64,000 bases of DNA from Sphingomonas metalli (GTDB lineage: Bacteria; Pseudomonadota; Alphaproteobacteria; Sphingomonadales; Sphingomonadaceae): positions 310,001-374,000 of the forward strand of contig NZ_BMIH01000002.1 of the NCBI RefSeq assembly GCF_014641735.1, written 5' to 3'. This document shows positions 54,172-63,202 of the stretch, piece after piece. Under the pieces are notes generated by a model, which was not told the origin of the DNA, searched no databases, and saw only the letters and a program-made list of their open reading frames with translations. Position 1 is the first letter of the stretch, and the number at the start of each line of letters is the position of its first letter. Position numbers and translations under genes: made by a program.

Positions 54172-54254
54172 CGTCGCCCCAGCGCAGGCTGGGGCCTCCG
54201 GCGGCTCCTGCGCCGCGCCATAATCGGGAGATCCCAGCCTTCGCTGGGATGACG
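54172..54254. repeat. Palindromic intergenic repeat, CCAGCNNAGGCTGGG family
   Basis: Ends CGTCGCCCCAGCGCAGGCTGGG and CCAGCCTTCGCTGGGATGACG with the centre CTCCTGCGCCGC. Together with the next repeat it fills most of the 324-bp gap between 54128 and 54453, which holds no gene. Confidence 0.82.
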
Positions 54255-54281
54255 ATTATGGACAACTGGATCTTCCTTTGA

Positions 54282-54350
54282 CCGTTCGCCCTGAGCGCAG
54301 TCGAAGGGCCTGAAACTCACCTGTGCTTCGACTTCGCTCAGCACGAACGG
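54282..54350. repeat. Palindromic repeat, GTTCGTGCTGAGCGAAGTCGAAG family
   Basis: Inverted ends CCGTTCGCCCTGAGCGCAGTCGAAG and CTTCGACTTCGCTCAGCACGAACGG. Close relative of 12757-12826. Confidence 0.82.
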
Positions 54351-54452
54351 GTCAGGATGATGGCGTCCCCCCGGTTCCATCCAAATCGATCACCGCCTGC
54401 CCGCCGCGGCCGGCTTGTCGAGCCGGTGCAACTCGCCTAGCGCGCGAAGATC

Positions 54453-55034
54453 ATGAAGCGCCTCGCCATCTATTGCGGCTCCGCCACGCCGTCCGATCCC
54501 CTCTATCTCGATTGCGCGCGCGAGGTCGGCCGCACGCTCGCCGAACGCGGCATCGGCATCGTCTATGGCGGCGGCCGGCTGGGGCTGATGGGCGCGGTCG
54601 CCGATGCGGCGATGGCCGCGGGCGGCGAGGTGATCGGCGTGATCCCGCAGGCTCTGGTCGATGCCGAGGTCGCGCATCGCGACCTGACCGAGCTGCATGT
54701 CGTGCCCGGGATGCACGAGCGGAAAAAGGCGTTCACCGATCTCGCCGACGGCTTCGTCACCATCCCGGGCGGCACCGGCACCATGGACGAGCTGTGGGAG
54801 GCGCTGAGCTGGGCGCAGCTCGGCTATCACGCCGATCCGGTCGGGCTGCTCAACGTCGCCGGCTATTATGACGCGCTGATCGCCTTTTGGGAGAAGATGG
54901 CCGCGACCGGCTTCCTGCGCCCGCAGCATCGCGACCTGCTGATCGTCGCCGATAGGCTCGACCTGCTGCTCGATCGGATGGCGGCGCACCGGCCGACCCA
55001 GCCGATCGTGCGCATGTCCGCCGCGGACCTTTGA
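54453..55034 (+). CDS. LOG family protein (TIGR00730 Rossmann-fold)
   Basis: A 193-residue protein with the LOG signature GGGRLGLMGAVADAAMAAGG and PGGTGTMDELWEALSW. Plant and bacterial relatives cleave cytokinin riboside 5'-monophosphates or, more broadly, nucleoside 5'-monophosphates; the role in most bacteria is unresolved. It ends in an overlap with crtB (TTGA), so both are likely made together. That could link nucleotide salvage with pigment synthesis, or may be mere packing. Confidence 0.9.
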   Translation: MKRLAIYCGSATPSDPLYLDCAREVGRTLAERGIGIVYGGGRLGLMGAVADAAMAAGGEVIGVIPQALVDAEVAHRDLTELHVVPGMHERKKAFTDLADGFVTIPGGTGTMDELWEALSWAQLGYHADPVGLLNVAGYYDALIAFWEKMAATGFLRPQHRDLLIVADRLDLLLDRMAAHRPTQPIVRMSAADL

Positions 55035-55978
55035 GCGGAGCGCTGCCCACCCGCGACGCGATCGTCGCCACCGCGCGCGAATCGATCGCGCGCGGCTCCA
55101 AGAGCTTCGCCGCCGCCAGCCTGTTGTTCGACCGTCCGACCCGCGCGCGCGCTTGGCTGCTCTACGCCTGGTGCCGCCGCTGCGACGATATCGCCGACGG
55201 GCAGGACCATGGCCATGGCATGACCGTGCGCCCCGGTGCCCGGGCGCGGCTCGCCGACCTGGCGGCGAAGACCGAGGCGGCGCTGGCGGGCGAGGTGGTG
55301 GGCGATCCGGCCTTCGACGCGCTGCGCATCGTCGCGGCCGAGACGGCGATGCCCCCCGCCTTCGCGCGAGACCTGATCGCGGGCTTCGCGCTCGATGCGG
55401 AGGAGTGGCGGCCGCAGACCGAGGCCGACCTCTACCGCTATTGCTACCATGTCGCGGGCGTGGTCGGCTGCATGATGGCGGTGGTGATGGGGGTCAGCCC
55501 CGAGGACGACGCGACGCTCGACCGCGCCTGCGATCTCGGCATGGCGTTCCAGCTCGCCAACATCGCCCGCGACCTCGACGAGGACGACCGGGCCGGCCGC
55601 TGCTACCTGCCCGCCGACTGGCTTGCCGAGCTGGGCATCGCGCCGGGTCGCCTGTTCGCGCCCGAGCACCGCCCGCAGGTCGCGATGCTCGCGCGCCGGC
55701 TGGCCGACAGGGCCGCCGCGTTCGAGGCGAGCGCGCGGCGCGGCACCCCCGCCCTCTCCTTCCGCTCGGCCTGGGCGGTATTGGCGGCGGCGGCCATCTA
55801 TGGCGCGATCGGCCGCAAGGTCGCGGCGCGCGGCGAGCGGGCGTGGGACAGGCGGGTGACGACGGGCAAGCTGGAGAAGCTGGGCTTCATCGCGACCGCG
55901 GCGCGGCAGGCGCGGGCGAGGATCGCGCTGTACCCAGCCGCCCCGCGCGATCCGCGGCTGTGGACGCGGCCGCGCTGA
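55031..55978 (+). CDS. crtB: Phytoene synthase
   Basis: A 315-residue class I prenyltransferase condensing two geranylgeranyl diphosphates. Both Asp-rich motifs are visible: CDDIADG (about residue 52) and NIARDLDEDDRAGRCYLP (about 177-194), with YRYCYHVAGVVGCMM between them. The start is a TTG at 55031 that overlaps the LOG stop by four bases; the next ATGs lie past the first conserved block. CrtB supplies phytoene to CrtI. Confidence 0.92.
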   Translation: MSGALPTRDAIVATARESIARGSKSFAAASLLFDRPTRARAWLLYAWCRRCDDIADGQDHGHGMTVRPGARARLADLAAKTEAALAGEVVGDPAFDALRIVAAETAMPPAFARDLIAGFALDAEEWRPQTEADLYRYCYHVAGVVGCMMAVVMGVSPEDDATLDRACDLGMAFQLANIARDLDEDDRAGRCYLPADWLAELGIAPGRLFAPEHRPQVAMLARRLADRAAAFEASARRGTPALSFRSAWAVLAAAAIYGAIGRKVAARGERAWDRRVTTGKLEKLGFIATAARQARARIALYPAAPRDPRLWTRPR

Positions 55979-56046
55979 CGCTCTTACCAGCTCCGTCCTT
56001 GCCGCGAGGGCGAAACCGTCGCGATTGGCCGAGCCATCAGCCCCTT

Positions 56047-56144
56047 CGTCCACCCCGGCGAAGGCCGGGGTCCAGTTGGGTGAAGCTTTGCAATAACGTA
56101 CTACCATCTCCCGACTGGACCCTGGCCTTCGCCGGGGTGGACGG
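56047..56144. repeat. Palindromic intergenic repeat, CGTCCACCCCGGCGAAGGCC family
   Basis: Ends CGTCCACCCCGGCGAAGGCCG and CGGCCTTCGCCGGGGTGGACG pair exactly, with GGGTCCAGTTGGG / CCCGACTGGACCC inside. Lies between crtB and the small gene at 56206. Confidence 0.85.
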
Positions 56145-56205
56145 AAAAGTTTTGCAGAAGTTTCACCGTCGTAGGAATGACGGAAGTGGGTGGTGCGAAA
56201 AGCGC

Positions 56206-56436
56206 CTAACCCCGAACCTTCGGCTTGCCCGCCGCCGCAATCTCGGCACCGGCCCTGCGGCAGTCCGCTCCGATCACCGGGAACGGCACATCCGTATTCC
56301 GGGCGATCTGGTCGGGCAGGGCCGCGCGGCATTGCGCCATGGTTGCGTAGCGCTGGGGCACCAGTCGCGCCTGCTGGCACTGCTCGCTGCCGTCGCCGCA
56401 GCCTAGGATCGCCATCACGAAGTACATAGGACCCAT
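56206..56436 (-). CDS. Small cysteine-containing hypothetical protein
   Basis: A 76-residue protein starting MGPMYFVMAILGCGDGSEQC, with four cysteines (at about 13, 20, 36 and 59) and QARLVPQRYATMAQCRAALPD. The spacing suggests two disulfides, as in small exported proteins, though the leader is short. GGGGGACC before the ATG supports this start. Function unknown. Confidence 0.6.
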   Translation of the reverse strand: MGPMYFVMAILGCGDGSEQCQQARLVPQRYATMAQCRAALPDQIARNTDVPFPVIGADCRRAGAEIAAAGKPKVRG

Positions 56437-56543
56437 GACAGGTCCCCCTTCCTGTCATAAAAACCTGCGATAAAGCAGCGGGTTCCGCATCGGATCCGAC
56501 CAGCCATTGCACGAGCGCCCCGGCGCGCCGACATGGGGGCGGC

Positions 56544-58361
56544 ATGCCTCCCCAATCCCCCTCCCCCGCCACGCCCGACCAGCCGCTGCTTCCCACCCTC
56601 CGCCGCTTCCTCCCCTATCTGTGGCCGGCGGGAGAGCCGATGCTGCGCGCGCGGATCGCGGGGGCGATGCTGCTGGTGCTGGCCTCGAAGCTCGTCCAGG
56701 TGTTCGGCGCGGCCTATACGCTGAAATATGCGGTCGACCGGATGGCGTCGGGCGACCGATCGGCCGTCACGCTCGTCATGCTGCTGGTCGCCGGCTATGC
56801 CGCGGCGCGGTTCGGCACGACGCTGTTCGACAATCTGCGCAATGCCGTTTTCGAGCGGGTCGGGCAGGACGCCACCCGGCGCCTCGCCGCCGACGTCTTC
56901 CGCCACCTGCATGGCCTGTCGCTGCGCTTCCACCTGGAGCGGCGCACCGGCGCGGTGACCAAGGTGGTCGAGCGCGGGACGAAGAGCATCGACACGATGC
57001 TCTATTTCCTCCTGTTCAACATCGCGCCGACCGTGCTCGAGCTAACGCTGGTGCTCGGCATCTTCTGGAAGAGCTTCGGCATCGCGCTGGTCGGCGCGAC
57101 GGTGGCGATGGTCGCGGCCTATATCTGGTTCACGCGGATCGTCACCGACTGGCGCAACGCGCTGCGCACCCGGATGAACGACCTCGACACCGGCGCCGTC
57201 GCCCATGCGGTCGACTCGCTCCTGAACTTCGAGACGGTGAAGTATTTCGGGGCGGAGGCGCGCGAGGCGCGGCGCTACGAGACCGCGGTCGAGGCCTATG
57301 CCCGCGCCGCCACCAAGTCCGAGAACTCGCTGGCGTGGCTCAATATCGGGCAGGCGGCGATTACCAATCTGATGCTGGGCGGCGGCATGGCCTATGTCGC
57401 CTGGGGGTGGAGCCGCGGCAACTTCTCGGCGGGCGACGTGGTGTTCGTCTCGACCCTGCTGGCGCAGCTCTTCCGGCCGCTCGACCTGCTCGGCATGGTC
57501 TATCGCACGATCCGGCAGGGCGCGATCGACATGGCGTCGATGTTCGAGCTGATCGACACCCCGCCCGAGGTGACCGACGCTGCCGGCGCGCCGGCGCTGC
57601 TGGTCGGCCGCGGGCATGTCCGGTTCGAGAATGTCCGCTTCGGATACGAGGCGGAGCGGCCTATCCTCAAGGGGCTCGACCTCGACATTCCGGCCGGCAG
57701 CACGGTGGCGGTGGTGGGATCGTCGGGCGCGGGCAAGTCGACGCTCGCACGGCTGCTCTACCGCTTCTACGATGTCGATGGCGGGCGGATCACGATCGAC
57801 GGCCAGGATGTCCGCGCGGTGACGCAGGCGTCCCTGCGCGCCGCGATCGGCATCGTGCCGCAGGACACGGTGCTGTTCAACGAGACGATCGGCTACAACA
57901 TCGCCTATGGCCGCGAGGGCGCGGGCGAGGCGGAGGTGGCGCGCGCCGCCGAAGGCGCGGCGATCGCCGGCTTCATCGCCCGCCAGCCGGACGGCTATGC
58001 CACCCGCGTCGGCGAGCGCGGGCTGAAACTGTCCGGCGGCGAGAAGCAGCGCGTGGCGATCGCGCGCACGCTGCTGAAAGACCCGCCGATCCTGATCCTC
58101 GACGAGGCGACCAGCGCGCTCGACAGCCGGACCGAGGCGGACATCCTCGCGACGCTGGAAGCGGTCGAGCGCGGGCGGACGACGATCGTCATCGCCCATC
58201 GCCTGTCGACCGTTGTCGGGGCCGACAGGATCGTGGTGCTGGACGAAGGGCGCGTGGCGGAGATGGGCAGCCACGCCGAGCTGCTGCGCCGCGACGGCCT
58301 CTACGCCGCGATGTGGGCGCGACAGGCCGCCGAGCGGGACGCGGCGCTGGCGGCGGCGTAG
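56544..58361 (+). CDS. ABC exporter, Atm1/HMT1-like half transporter
   Basis: A 605-residue fused membrane and ATPase protein that would work as a dimer. Six membrane helices (starting LRARIAGAMLLVLASKLVQV) include YFGAEAREARRYE and NSLAWLNIGQAAITNLMLGG, typical of the Atm1 family for glutathione conjugates or metal complexes. The nucleotide domain has Walker A VVGSSGAGKSTLARLL, signature LSGGEKQRVAIAR, Walker B ILILDEATSALD and the H-loop IVIAHRLS. The next gene follows 19 bp downstream. Confidence 0.93.
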   Translation: MPPQSPSPATPDQPLLPTLRRFLPYLWPAGEPMLRARIAGAMLLVLASKLVQVFGAAYTLKYAVDRMASGDRSAVTLVMLLVAGYAAARFGTTLFDNLRNAVFERVGQDATRRLAADVFRHLHGLSLRFHLERRTGAVTKVVERGTKSIDTMLYFLLFNIAPTVLELTLVLGIFWKSFGIALVGATVAMVAAYIWFTRIVTDWRNALRTRMNDLDTGAVAHAVDSLLNFETVKYFGAEAREARRYETAVEAYARAATKSENSLAWLNIGQAAITNLMLGGGMAYVAWGWSRGNFSAGDVVFVSTLLAQLFRPLDLLGMVYRTIRQGAIDMASMFELIDTPPEVTDAAGAPALLVGRGHVRFENVRFGYEAERPILKGLDLDIPAGSTVAVVGSSGAGKSTLARLLYRFYDVDGGRITIDGQDVRAVTQASLRAAIGIVPQDTVLFNETIGYNIAYGREGAGEAEVARAAEGAAIAGFIARQPDGYATRVGERGLKLSGGEKQRVAIARTLLKDPPILILDEATSALDSRTEADILATLEAVERGRTTIVIAHRLSTVVGADRIVVLDEGRVAEMGSHAELLRRDGLYAAMWARQAAERDAALAAA

Positions 58362-58380
58362 CAGGCACGGAGGAGGCACG

Positions 58381-59286
58381 ATGCGCTGGATCGGGTTGAT
58401 GGTCGGACTGGCGCTGACCGCCGCTGCGCCGGTTACGTCGGCGACCTACCGCTGGGTGGAATGGCGGGGCGACCGGCCGCCGCTGACCATCGGCGAGGCC
58501 GGTGCGACCGCGACGATCCGGGCGACGCCGTGCGACTCCCGGCGCTTCGACTGTACCCCCGCCGACGCCATGACGACGCCGGTGGTCGAGGTTCGTGCGC
58601 CCGGCCTGCCGCCGACGATGCTGACCGGCGAGGCGACCGGCCGCAGCATGGCGCATTTCGTCGGCATCGGCCGGCTGGCGAAGGACGCGCCGCCCAGCGT
58701 CATCCTCAACAGCTATTCGGGCGGGGCGCATTGTTGCCAGCATATCCTGGTCGCGACGCCGGCTGCGGCCCGCATCGATGTCGTCGACATGGGCAGCTGG
58801 GACGGCGACACGATCGCCTGGCCGCGCGACCTGTCGGGAGACGGGATTGCGGATTTCCGGATCAGCGACAATGCCTTCCTCTACGCCTTCGGCTGCTACG
58901 CCTGTAGCTATGCGCCGCCGCGGGTGCTGACGATCCGGCAGGGGCGCAAGGTCGATATCTCCGCCGAGCCCGGCCTGCGCCCGCTCTTCGCCGCCGATCT
59001 GGCGCAAGTGCGGCCCCTCTGCCTGAAGGGCGACCGCGCCGCCTGCGCCGCCTATGTCGCCGATGCCGCGCGGCTGGGCCGCACCGCATATGCGTGGCGC
59101 GAAATGCTGCGCCATTATGCCCGGCAGGACAGTTGGCCGCTTTATACCGAATGTCGCCGCCGCTCTGCCGATGGCAGCTGCCCGCCGGACCAGACTATTC
59201 GCTACGCGACCTATCCGGAAGCGCTGGCGGCGTTTCTGAAGAGGGCGGGGTATATTCCGGATGGGGCACGCCTGCCACTGCGGTGA
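58381..59286 (+). CDS. Exported hypothetical protein
   Basis: A 301-residue protein with a Sec signal (MRWIGLMVGLALTAAAPVTS) and GGAGG before the ATG. The body has eight or more cysteines and SYSGGAHCCQHILV, DLSGDGIADFRISDNAFLYAF and GCYACSYAPPRVLTI. DLSGDGIADF is like the FG-GAP/calcium-loop pattern. It lies just after the Atm1-like gene, probably co-transcribed. No function is recognised. Confidence 0.7.
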   Translation: MRWIGLMVGLALTAAAPVTSATYRWVEWRGDRPPLTIGEAGATATIRATPCDSRRFDCTPADAMTTPVVEVRAPGLPPTMLTGEATGRSMAHFVGIGRLAKDAPPSVILNSYSGGAHCCQHILVATPAAARIDVVDMGSWDGDTIAWPRDLSGDGIADFRISDNAFLYAFGCYACSYAPPRVLTIRQGRKVDISAEPGLRPLFAADLAQVRPLCLKGDRAACAAYVADAARLGRTAYAWREMLRHYARQDSWPLYTECRRRSADGSCPPDQTIRYATYPEALAAFLKRAGYIPDGARLPLR

Positions 59287-59360
59287 CGGCCCTCCACACT
59301 CCACATCATCCCAGCGGAGGCGAGATCCTTGCAAAAGTCGTAACAGCGCCCTTTTCCACT

Positions 59361-59456
59361 CGTCATCCCGGACGTGTTCCGGGATCCACCGTGCCGCAAG
59401 ATCAAAGGCTTGAGGATATGCGGAACCGTGGATGCCGGAACGAGTCCGGCATGACG
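59361..59456. repeat. Palindromic intergenic repeat, CGTCATCCCGGACG family
   Basis: Ends CGTCATCCCGGACGTGTTCC and GGAACGAGTCCGGCATGACG, with GGGATCCACCGTGCCG / CGGAACCGTGGATGCC inside. The 287-bp gap 59287-59573 also holds a degenerate second repeat near 59487-59552 and no gene. Confidence 0.8.
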
Positions 59457-59573
59457 AATTGGCTTTCGCAAAGATCTCGTGGAGGCTGGGATCAGCCAAT
59501 TCCGATGCGAGGCAAGGGCGCAAGAGGCCCCAGCCGGCGCTAGGGCGACGACTTCGGCCGAGTAGATCAAACC

Positions 59574-59846
59574 CTACCGCAGCAAGTCCCGATATTCCGG
59601 ATGCTTCTGGATGAACGCCCGGACGAAGGGGCATTGCGGGATAACCTTCAGCCCCTGATCGCGCACGTCGTCGAGCGCGCCGCGGATCAGGCGGCTGCCG
59701 ATCCCCCGCCCCTCCACCGCAGGCGGCACGACCGTGTGGGTGAAGACGATCGTGTCGCCCTCCAGCTGATAGGCGGCGACGGCCTGCGCGCCGTCCGCGT
59801 CCATCACATATTCCTGTTCGGAGCGGTTGTTGACGACCTGTTGCAT
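59574..59846 (-). CDS. Small GNAT-like acetyltransferase (YjdJ/NATD1 type)
   Basis: A 90-residue protein with a minimal acetyl-CoA binding core: AYQLEGDTIVFTHTVVPPAVEGRGIGSRLIRGAL has the Q/R-x-x-G-x-G/A element (EGRGIGSRL), and KVIPQCPFVRAFIQKHPEYRDLL is the family C-terminus. The substrate is unknown. It diverges from recQ across 129 bp. Confidence 0.9.
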   Translation of the reverse strand: MQQVVNNRSEQEYVMDADGAQAVAAYQLEGDTIVFTHTVVPPAVEGRGIGSRLIRGALDDVRDQGLKVIPQCPFVRAFIQKHPEYRDLLR

Positions 59847-59975
59847 GGCTGCCCCAACGCCTTCCGGGCCTGCGGGCTCCGCCGATGATCGGCCTAAACG
59901 GCACTCGGCGACCCGGACGTCGTTGCGACGGCGTTACGCTCGACCCGCGCCGCCGCCTCGCCTACAGGGCCGCAG

Positions 59976-61751
59976 ATGGTCATCGACCCGCTTCCCACAC
60001 TCTCCCGCGTCTTCGGTTTCCCCGCCTTTCGGGGCGTGCAGGAAGAGGTGGTGGCGCGCGTGCTGGCGGGCGAGCGGACGCTGGCGGTGATGCCGACGGG
60101 CGCGGGCAAGTCGCTTTGCTACCAACTACCCTCGGTGATGCTGGAGGGGACGTGCGTGGTCGTCTCGCCCTTGATCGCGCTGATGCACGACCAGCTGCGC
60201 GCCGCGACCGCGGTGGGCATCCGCGCTGCGACGCTGACATCCGTCGACGAGAATCGCGGCGAGACGATCGCGCGGCTAAAGGCGGGCGAGCTGGACCTAC
60301 TCTATGTCGCGCCGGAGCGTGCGTCGGGCGGGCATTTCCGCGATCTGCTCGGCAGCGCGAAGCTGTCGCTGTTCGCGATCGACGAGGCGCATTGCGTCAG
60401 CGAATGGGGCCACGACTTCCGGCCCGACTATCGCCTGCTCGGGCCGCTGATGGATGCCTTTCCGGAGGTGCCGCGCCTTGCCCTGACGGCGACGGCGGAC
60501 GCGCATACCCGCGCCGACATCGCCCGCCAGCTCGGCATCCCGGAGGAAGGCACGATCGTGTCGGGCTTCGACCGGCCCAACATCCGCTACACCATCAGCC
60601 CGCGCGACCAGATCACGCGGCAGATCGCCGACCTGATCGCGGTCACGCCCGGCCCCGGCATCGTCTATGCGCAGACGCGCGCGCAGACCGAGAAGCTGGC
60701 CGAAGCGCTGGGCCGCGCCACCGGGCGACCGACCCGCGCCTATCATGCCGGGCTCGATGCACCGGTGCGCGCGAGGAACCAGGCGGACTTCGTCGCCTCC
60801 GAAGACATGGTGATCTGCGCCACCGTCGCCTTCGGCATGGGAATCGACAAGCCCGACGTCCGCTTCGTCGCCCATGCCGGCCTGCCGAAATCGATCGAGG
60901 CCTATTATCAGGAGACCGGCCGCGCGGGTCGCGACGGCGACCCGTCGGTCGCGCATCTCTTCTGGGGCGCCGACGACTTCGCCCGCGCGCGCCAGCGGAT
61001 CGCGGAGGTGGAGCCGGCACGGCAGGCGGGCGAGCGGCAGCGGCTGGCAGCGATGGGCGCGCTGGTCGAGACGGGCGGATGCCGCCGCCGCATCCTGCTG
61101 CGCCATTTCGGCGAGAACCCGACCGAGGACTGCGGCAATTGCGACAATTGCCTCGGCTCGGGCGATGCGATCGATGCCACGCAGACGGCACAGAAATATC
61201 TCTCGGCCGTGTTCCGCACCGGCCAGATGTTCGGCGCGACCTATATCGAGCAGGTGCTGACCGGCCAGTCGACCGAGCGCAGCCTGACCAGCGGGCACGA
61301 GGCGCTGTCGGTCTGGGGGATCGTGGACGGCGACGAGACGCGGCTGCTGAAACCCGTGTTCCGTGCGCTCCAGCTGCGCGACGCGCTGCGCACCAATCCG
61401 CATGGCGGGCTGGAGTTCGGCCCCGCCGCCCGCGCGCTGCTGAAGGGTGAGGCGAGCCTGTCGGTCGTCGTCCCGCCCAAGCGCGAGCGGCGGTCCTCGC
61501 GGCGCGGCGCGCCGGTCGCGGCGAACCCGGCGGACAATCCCCTGTTCGAGGCGCTGCGCGCGCGCCGACGCGAACTGGCGCAGGAGGCGGGCGTCCCGCC
61601 CTATGTGATCTTCCATGATTCGGTGCTGCGCGACATGGCGGCGCAGCGGCCCGCGGGCCGCGCCCAGCTGGCGATGCTGTCCGGCATCGGCGCGCGCAAG
61701 CTCGACGCCTATGGCGATGCCTTTCTGGAGGTGATCCGGCAGGCTTCGTGA
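59976..61751 (+). CDS. recQ: ATP-dependent DNA helicase RecQ
   Basis: A 591-residue 3'-5' helicase in recombination and repair. Motif I is [14 protein letters not shown] (about 39-52), motif [19 protein letters not shown], motif [12 protein letters not shown]. The zinc-binding cysteines follow ([11 protein letters not shown]...EDCGNCDNC), then the RQC winged helix and a C-terminal HRDC domain ([36 protein letters not shown]). Length is normal for RecQ. Confidence 0.96.
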   Translation: MVIDPLPTLSRVFGFPAFRGVQEEVVARVLAGERTLAVMPTGAGKSLCYQLPSVMLEGTCVVVSPLIALMHDQLRAATAVGIRAATLTSVDENRGETIARLKAGELDLLYVAPERASGGHFRDLLGSAKLSLFAIDEAHCVSEWGHDFRPDYRLLGPLMDAFPEVPRLALTATADAHTRADIARQLGIPEEGTIVSGFDRPNIRYTISPRDQITRQIADLIAVTPGPGIVYAQTRAQTEKLAEALGRATGRPTRAYHAGLDAPVRARNQADFVASEDMVICATVAFGMGIDKPDVRFVAHAGLPKSIEAYYQETGRAGRDGDPSVAHLFWGADDFARARQRIAEVEPARQAGERQRLAAMGALVETGGCRRRILLRHFGENPTEDCGNCDNCLGSGDAIDATQTAQKYLSAVFRTGQMFGATYIEQVLTGQSTERSLTSGHEALSVWGIVDGDETRLLKPVFRALQLRDALRTNPHGGLEFGPAARALLKGEASLSVVVPPKRERRSSRRGAPVAANPADNPLFEALRARRRELAQEAGVPPYVIFHDSVLRDMAAQRPAGRAQLAMLSGIGARKLDAYGDAFLEVIRQAS

Positions 61752-61808
61752 CGCGTGCGTGACGACTTCGCTGCTGACGCGGCGGTTGCGATGAGTTAGG
61801 CGGTAACC

Positions 61809-62237
61809 ATGATCCGCCCGCTCAACGACCGTGTCGCCGTCGCCCCCCAGATCCGGCCCGAGGATGTGCCGGCGATCGCGGCGGCGGGCTATGTCGCGAT
61901 CGTCAACAACCGCCCCGACGGCGAGGAGCCGGGCCAGCCCGATGGCGAGGCGATCCGCGCCGCGGCGGAAGCGGCGGGACTGCGCTACACCGCGATCCCC
62001 GTGGGGCGCGAGGGCATGTCGATGCCGATGCTCGACGCGATGGGCGCGGCGCTGACCGCAGCCGAGGGTCCGGTCCTCGCCTATTGCCGGTCGGGCACCC
62101 GGTCCTGCAATCTCTGGGCGCTGGCGGCGGCGAAGGGCGGCCGCGACCCCGCGCTGCTGGTCGGCCAGGCGGCGCATGCGGGCTATGATCTTTCGGCGCT
62201 GCGGCCGACGCTGGACGCGCTGGCGAACGGACAGTGA
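61809..62237 (+). CDS. DUF442/TIGR01244 phosphatase-like protein
   Basis: A 142-residue protein with the Cys-x5-Arg loop of tyrosine-phosphatase folds in AYCRSGTRSCNLW and the family start APQIRPEDVPAIAAAGYVAI and NNRPDGEEPGQPDG. Family members act as fused domains in sulfide-metabolising proteins (Blh-type); the stand-alone role is unclear. Its stop overlaps the GTG of the next gene by four bases. Confidence 0.88.
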   Translation: MIRPLNDRVAVAPQIRPEDVPAIAAAGYVAIVNNRPDGEEPGQPDGEAIRAAAEAAGLRYTAIPVGREGMSMPMLDAMGAALTAAEGPVLAYCRSGTRSCNLWALAAAKGGRDPALLVGQAAHAGYDLSALRPTLDALANGQ

Positions 62238-62647
62238 TCGCGATCACGCCCGAGCTGATCGCGGGAACCGCGGTGGGCGCGGGCAGTGTCGTGCTGCTGG
62301 GGGGCGCCGGCTGGCTGCTGCTCCGCCGCCGCCGCCCGGCCCGGATCGAGAGCCCCGAGGATGCGGCGACCGCGGTGGAGACGGTGCTGCCCGGCACCCG
62401 CGTCTCCGGCGCCGTGGTGGGGGCGGACGGGATCGGCGCGCTGGCGGTGACCGAGGACGGGCGCGTCGCGGCCGTCAAGCGGCTCGGGCGGCAACTGGTC
62501 GCGTGCGAGGTGGCATGGCGCGCCGTGCGCTCGACCGAACGCGGCATATTGGTGGAGACGGGCGACCGGCGGCTGGGCGAGGTGGCGCTCGCCGGGGTCG
62601 ATGCGCTCGACATTCGCAGGCTGGCCCCTAAATCCTTCCGCGCATGA
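62234..62647 (+). CDS. Membrane-anchored hypothetical protein
   Basis: A 137-residue protein with one N-terminal membrane segment (IAGTAVGAGSVVLLGGAGWLLL) and a cytoplasmic beta-rich domain (VETVLPGTRVSGAVVGADGIGALAV). GTG start overlapping the preceding stop. It also overlaps the next gene by four bases. Function unknown. Confidence 0.7.
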   Translation: MIAITPELIAGTAVGAGSVVLLGGAGWLLLRRRRPARIESPEDAATAVETVLPGTRVSGAVVGADGIGALAVTEDGRVAAVKRLGRQLVACEVAWRAVRSTERGILVETGDRRLGEVALAGVDALDIRRLAPKSFRA

Positions 62648-63024
62648 CCGCCGCCAACACCGTCCACGACGTCGCCCACAGCGCCGCCACCCATGCGCGC
62701 GAGGCGCCGGCGCTCTACCAGCAATTCATCCAGTGGATCGGCGACGGCACGGGCCTGCCCGACACGATCCTCCACATCCATGCCGGCATGGCCGTGCTGA
62801 TGATCGCCCGGCTGGTCACCCGCCGCTCGCTGGGCAGCGTGGTGCCGCTGTCGGTGGTGATCGTGGCGGAGGCGTTCAACGAGATCATGGACCGGCTGAT
62901 GTACGGCAGCTGGCGGTGGGACGACACGCTGGGCGACGTGGCGAACACGCTGTTCTGGCCGACGGCGATCTTCGTGGGGATTCGCTTGCGGCCGATGCTG
63001 GATCGGCGGCGGCGGCGGTATTGA
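62644..63024 (+). CDS. Small polytopic membrane protein
   Basis: A 126-residue protein with three hydrophobic stretches (HIHAGMAVLMIARLV, VVPLSVVIVAEAFNEIMD, VANTLFWPTAIFVGIRL) and a basic C-terminus. The conserved-looking AEAFNEIMDRL and WRWDDTLGDVANT may face the active side of a VanZ-like fold, but this is only a resemblance. It is the last of three overlapping genes (61809-63024). Confidence 0.7.
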   Translation: MTAANTVHDVAHSAATHAREAPALYQQFIQWIGDGTGLPDTILHIHAGMAVLMIARLVTRRSLGSVVPLSVVIVAEAFNEIMDRLMYGSWRWDDTLGDVANTLFWPTAIFVGIRLRPMLDRRRRRY

Positions 63025-63041
63025 GGGGCGACAAAAGCCAT

Positions 63042-63056
63042 CCCCCCCCCCCCCCC
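63042..63056. repeat. Homopolymeric C tract (about 15)
   Basis: A run of about 15 C lies in the gap after 63024, directly against the next palindromic repeat. It is not in a reading frame. Such tracts can vary in length. Confidence 0.8.
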
Positions 63057-63155
63057 GTTCGCACCGGGCTTGTCGAAGCGCTGTTCTTCGCGCCGCAAGC
63101 GCTGATGCCCGGCGAAGAAGAGTACATTGCTTCGACTTCGCTCAGCACGAACGGG
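63055..63155. repeat. Palindromic repeat, GTTCGTGCTGAGCGAAGTCGAAG family
   Basis: Ends CCGTTCGCACCGGGCTTGTCGAAG and CTTCGACTTCGCTCAGCACGAACGG with an inner pair TTCTTCGC / GCGAAGAA. Related to 12757 and 54282. Confidence 0.8.
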
Positions 63156-63202
63156 TGTGAGTGACGGGAAGAAGGTATTGGTGGCCGGACGCTTGCCCCC
63201 CC

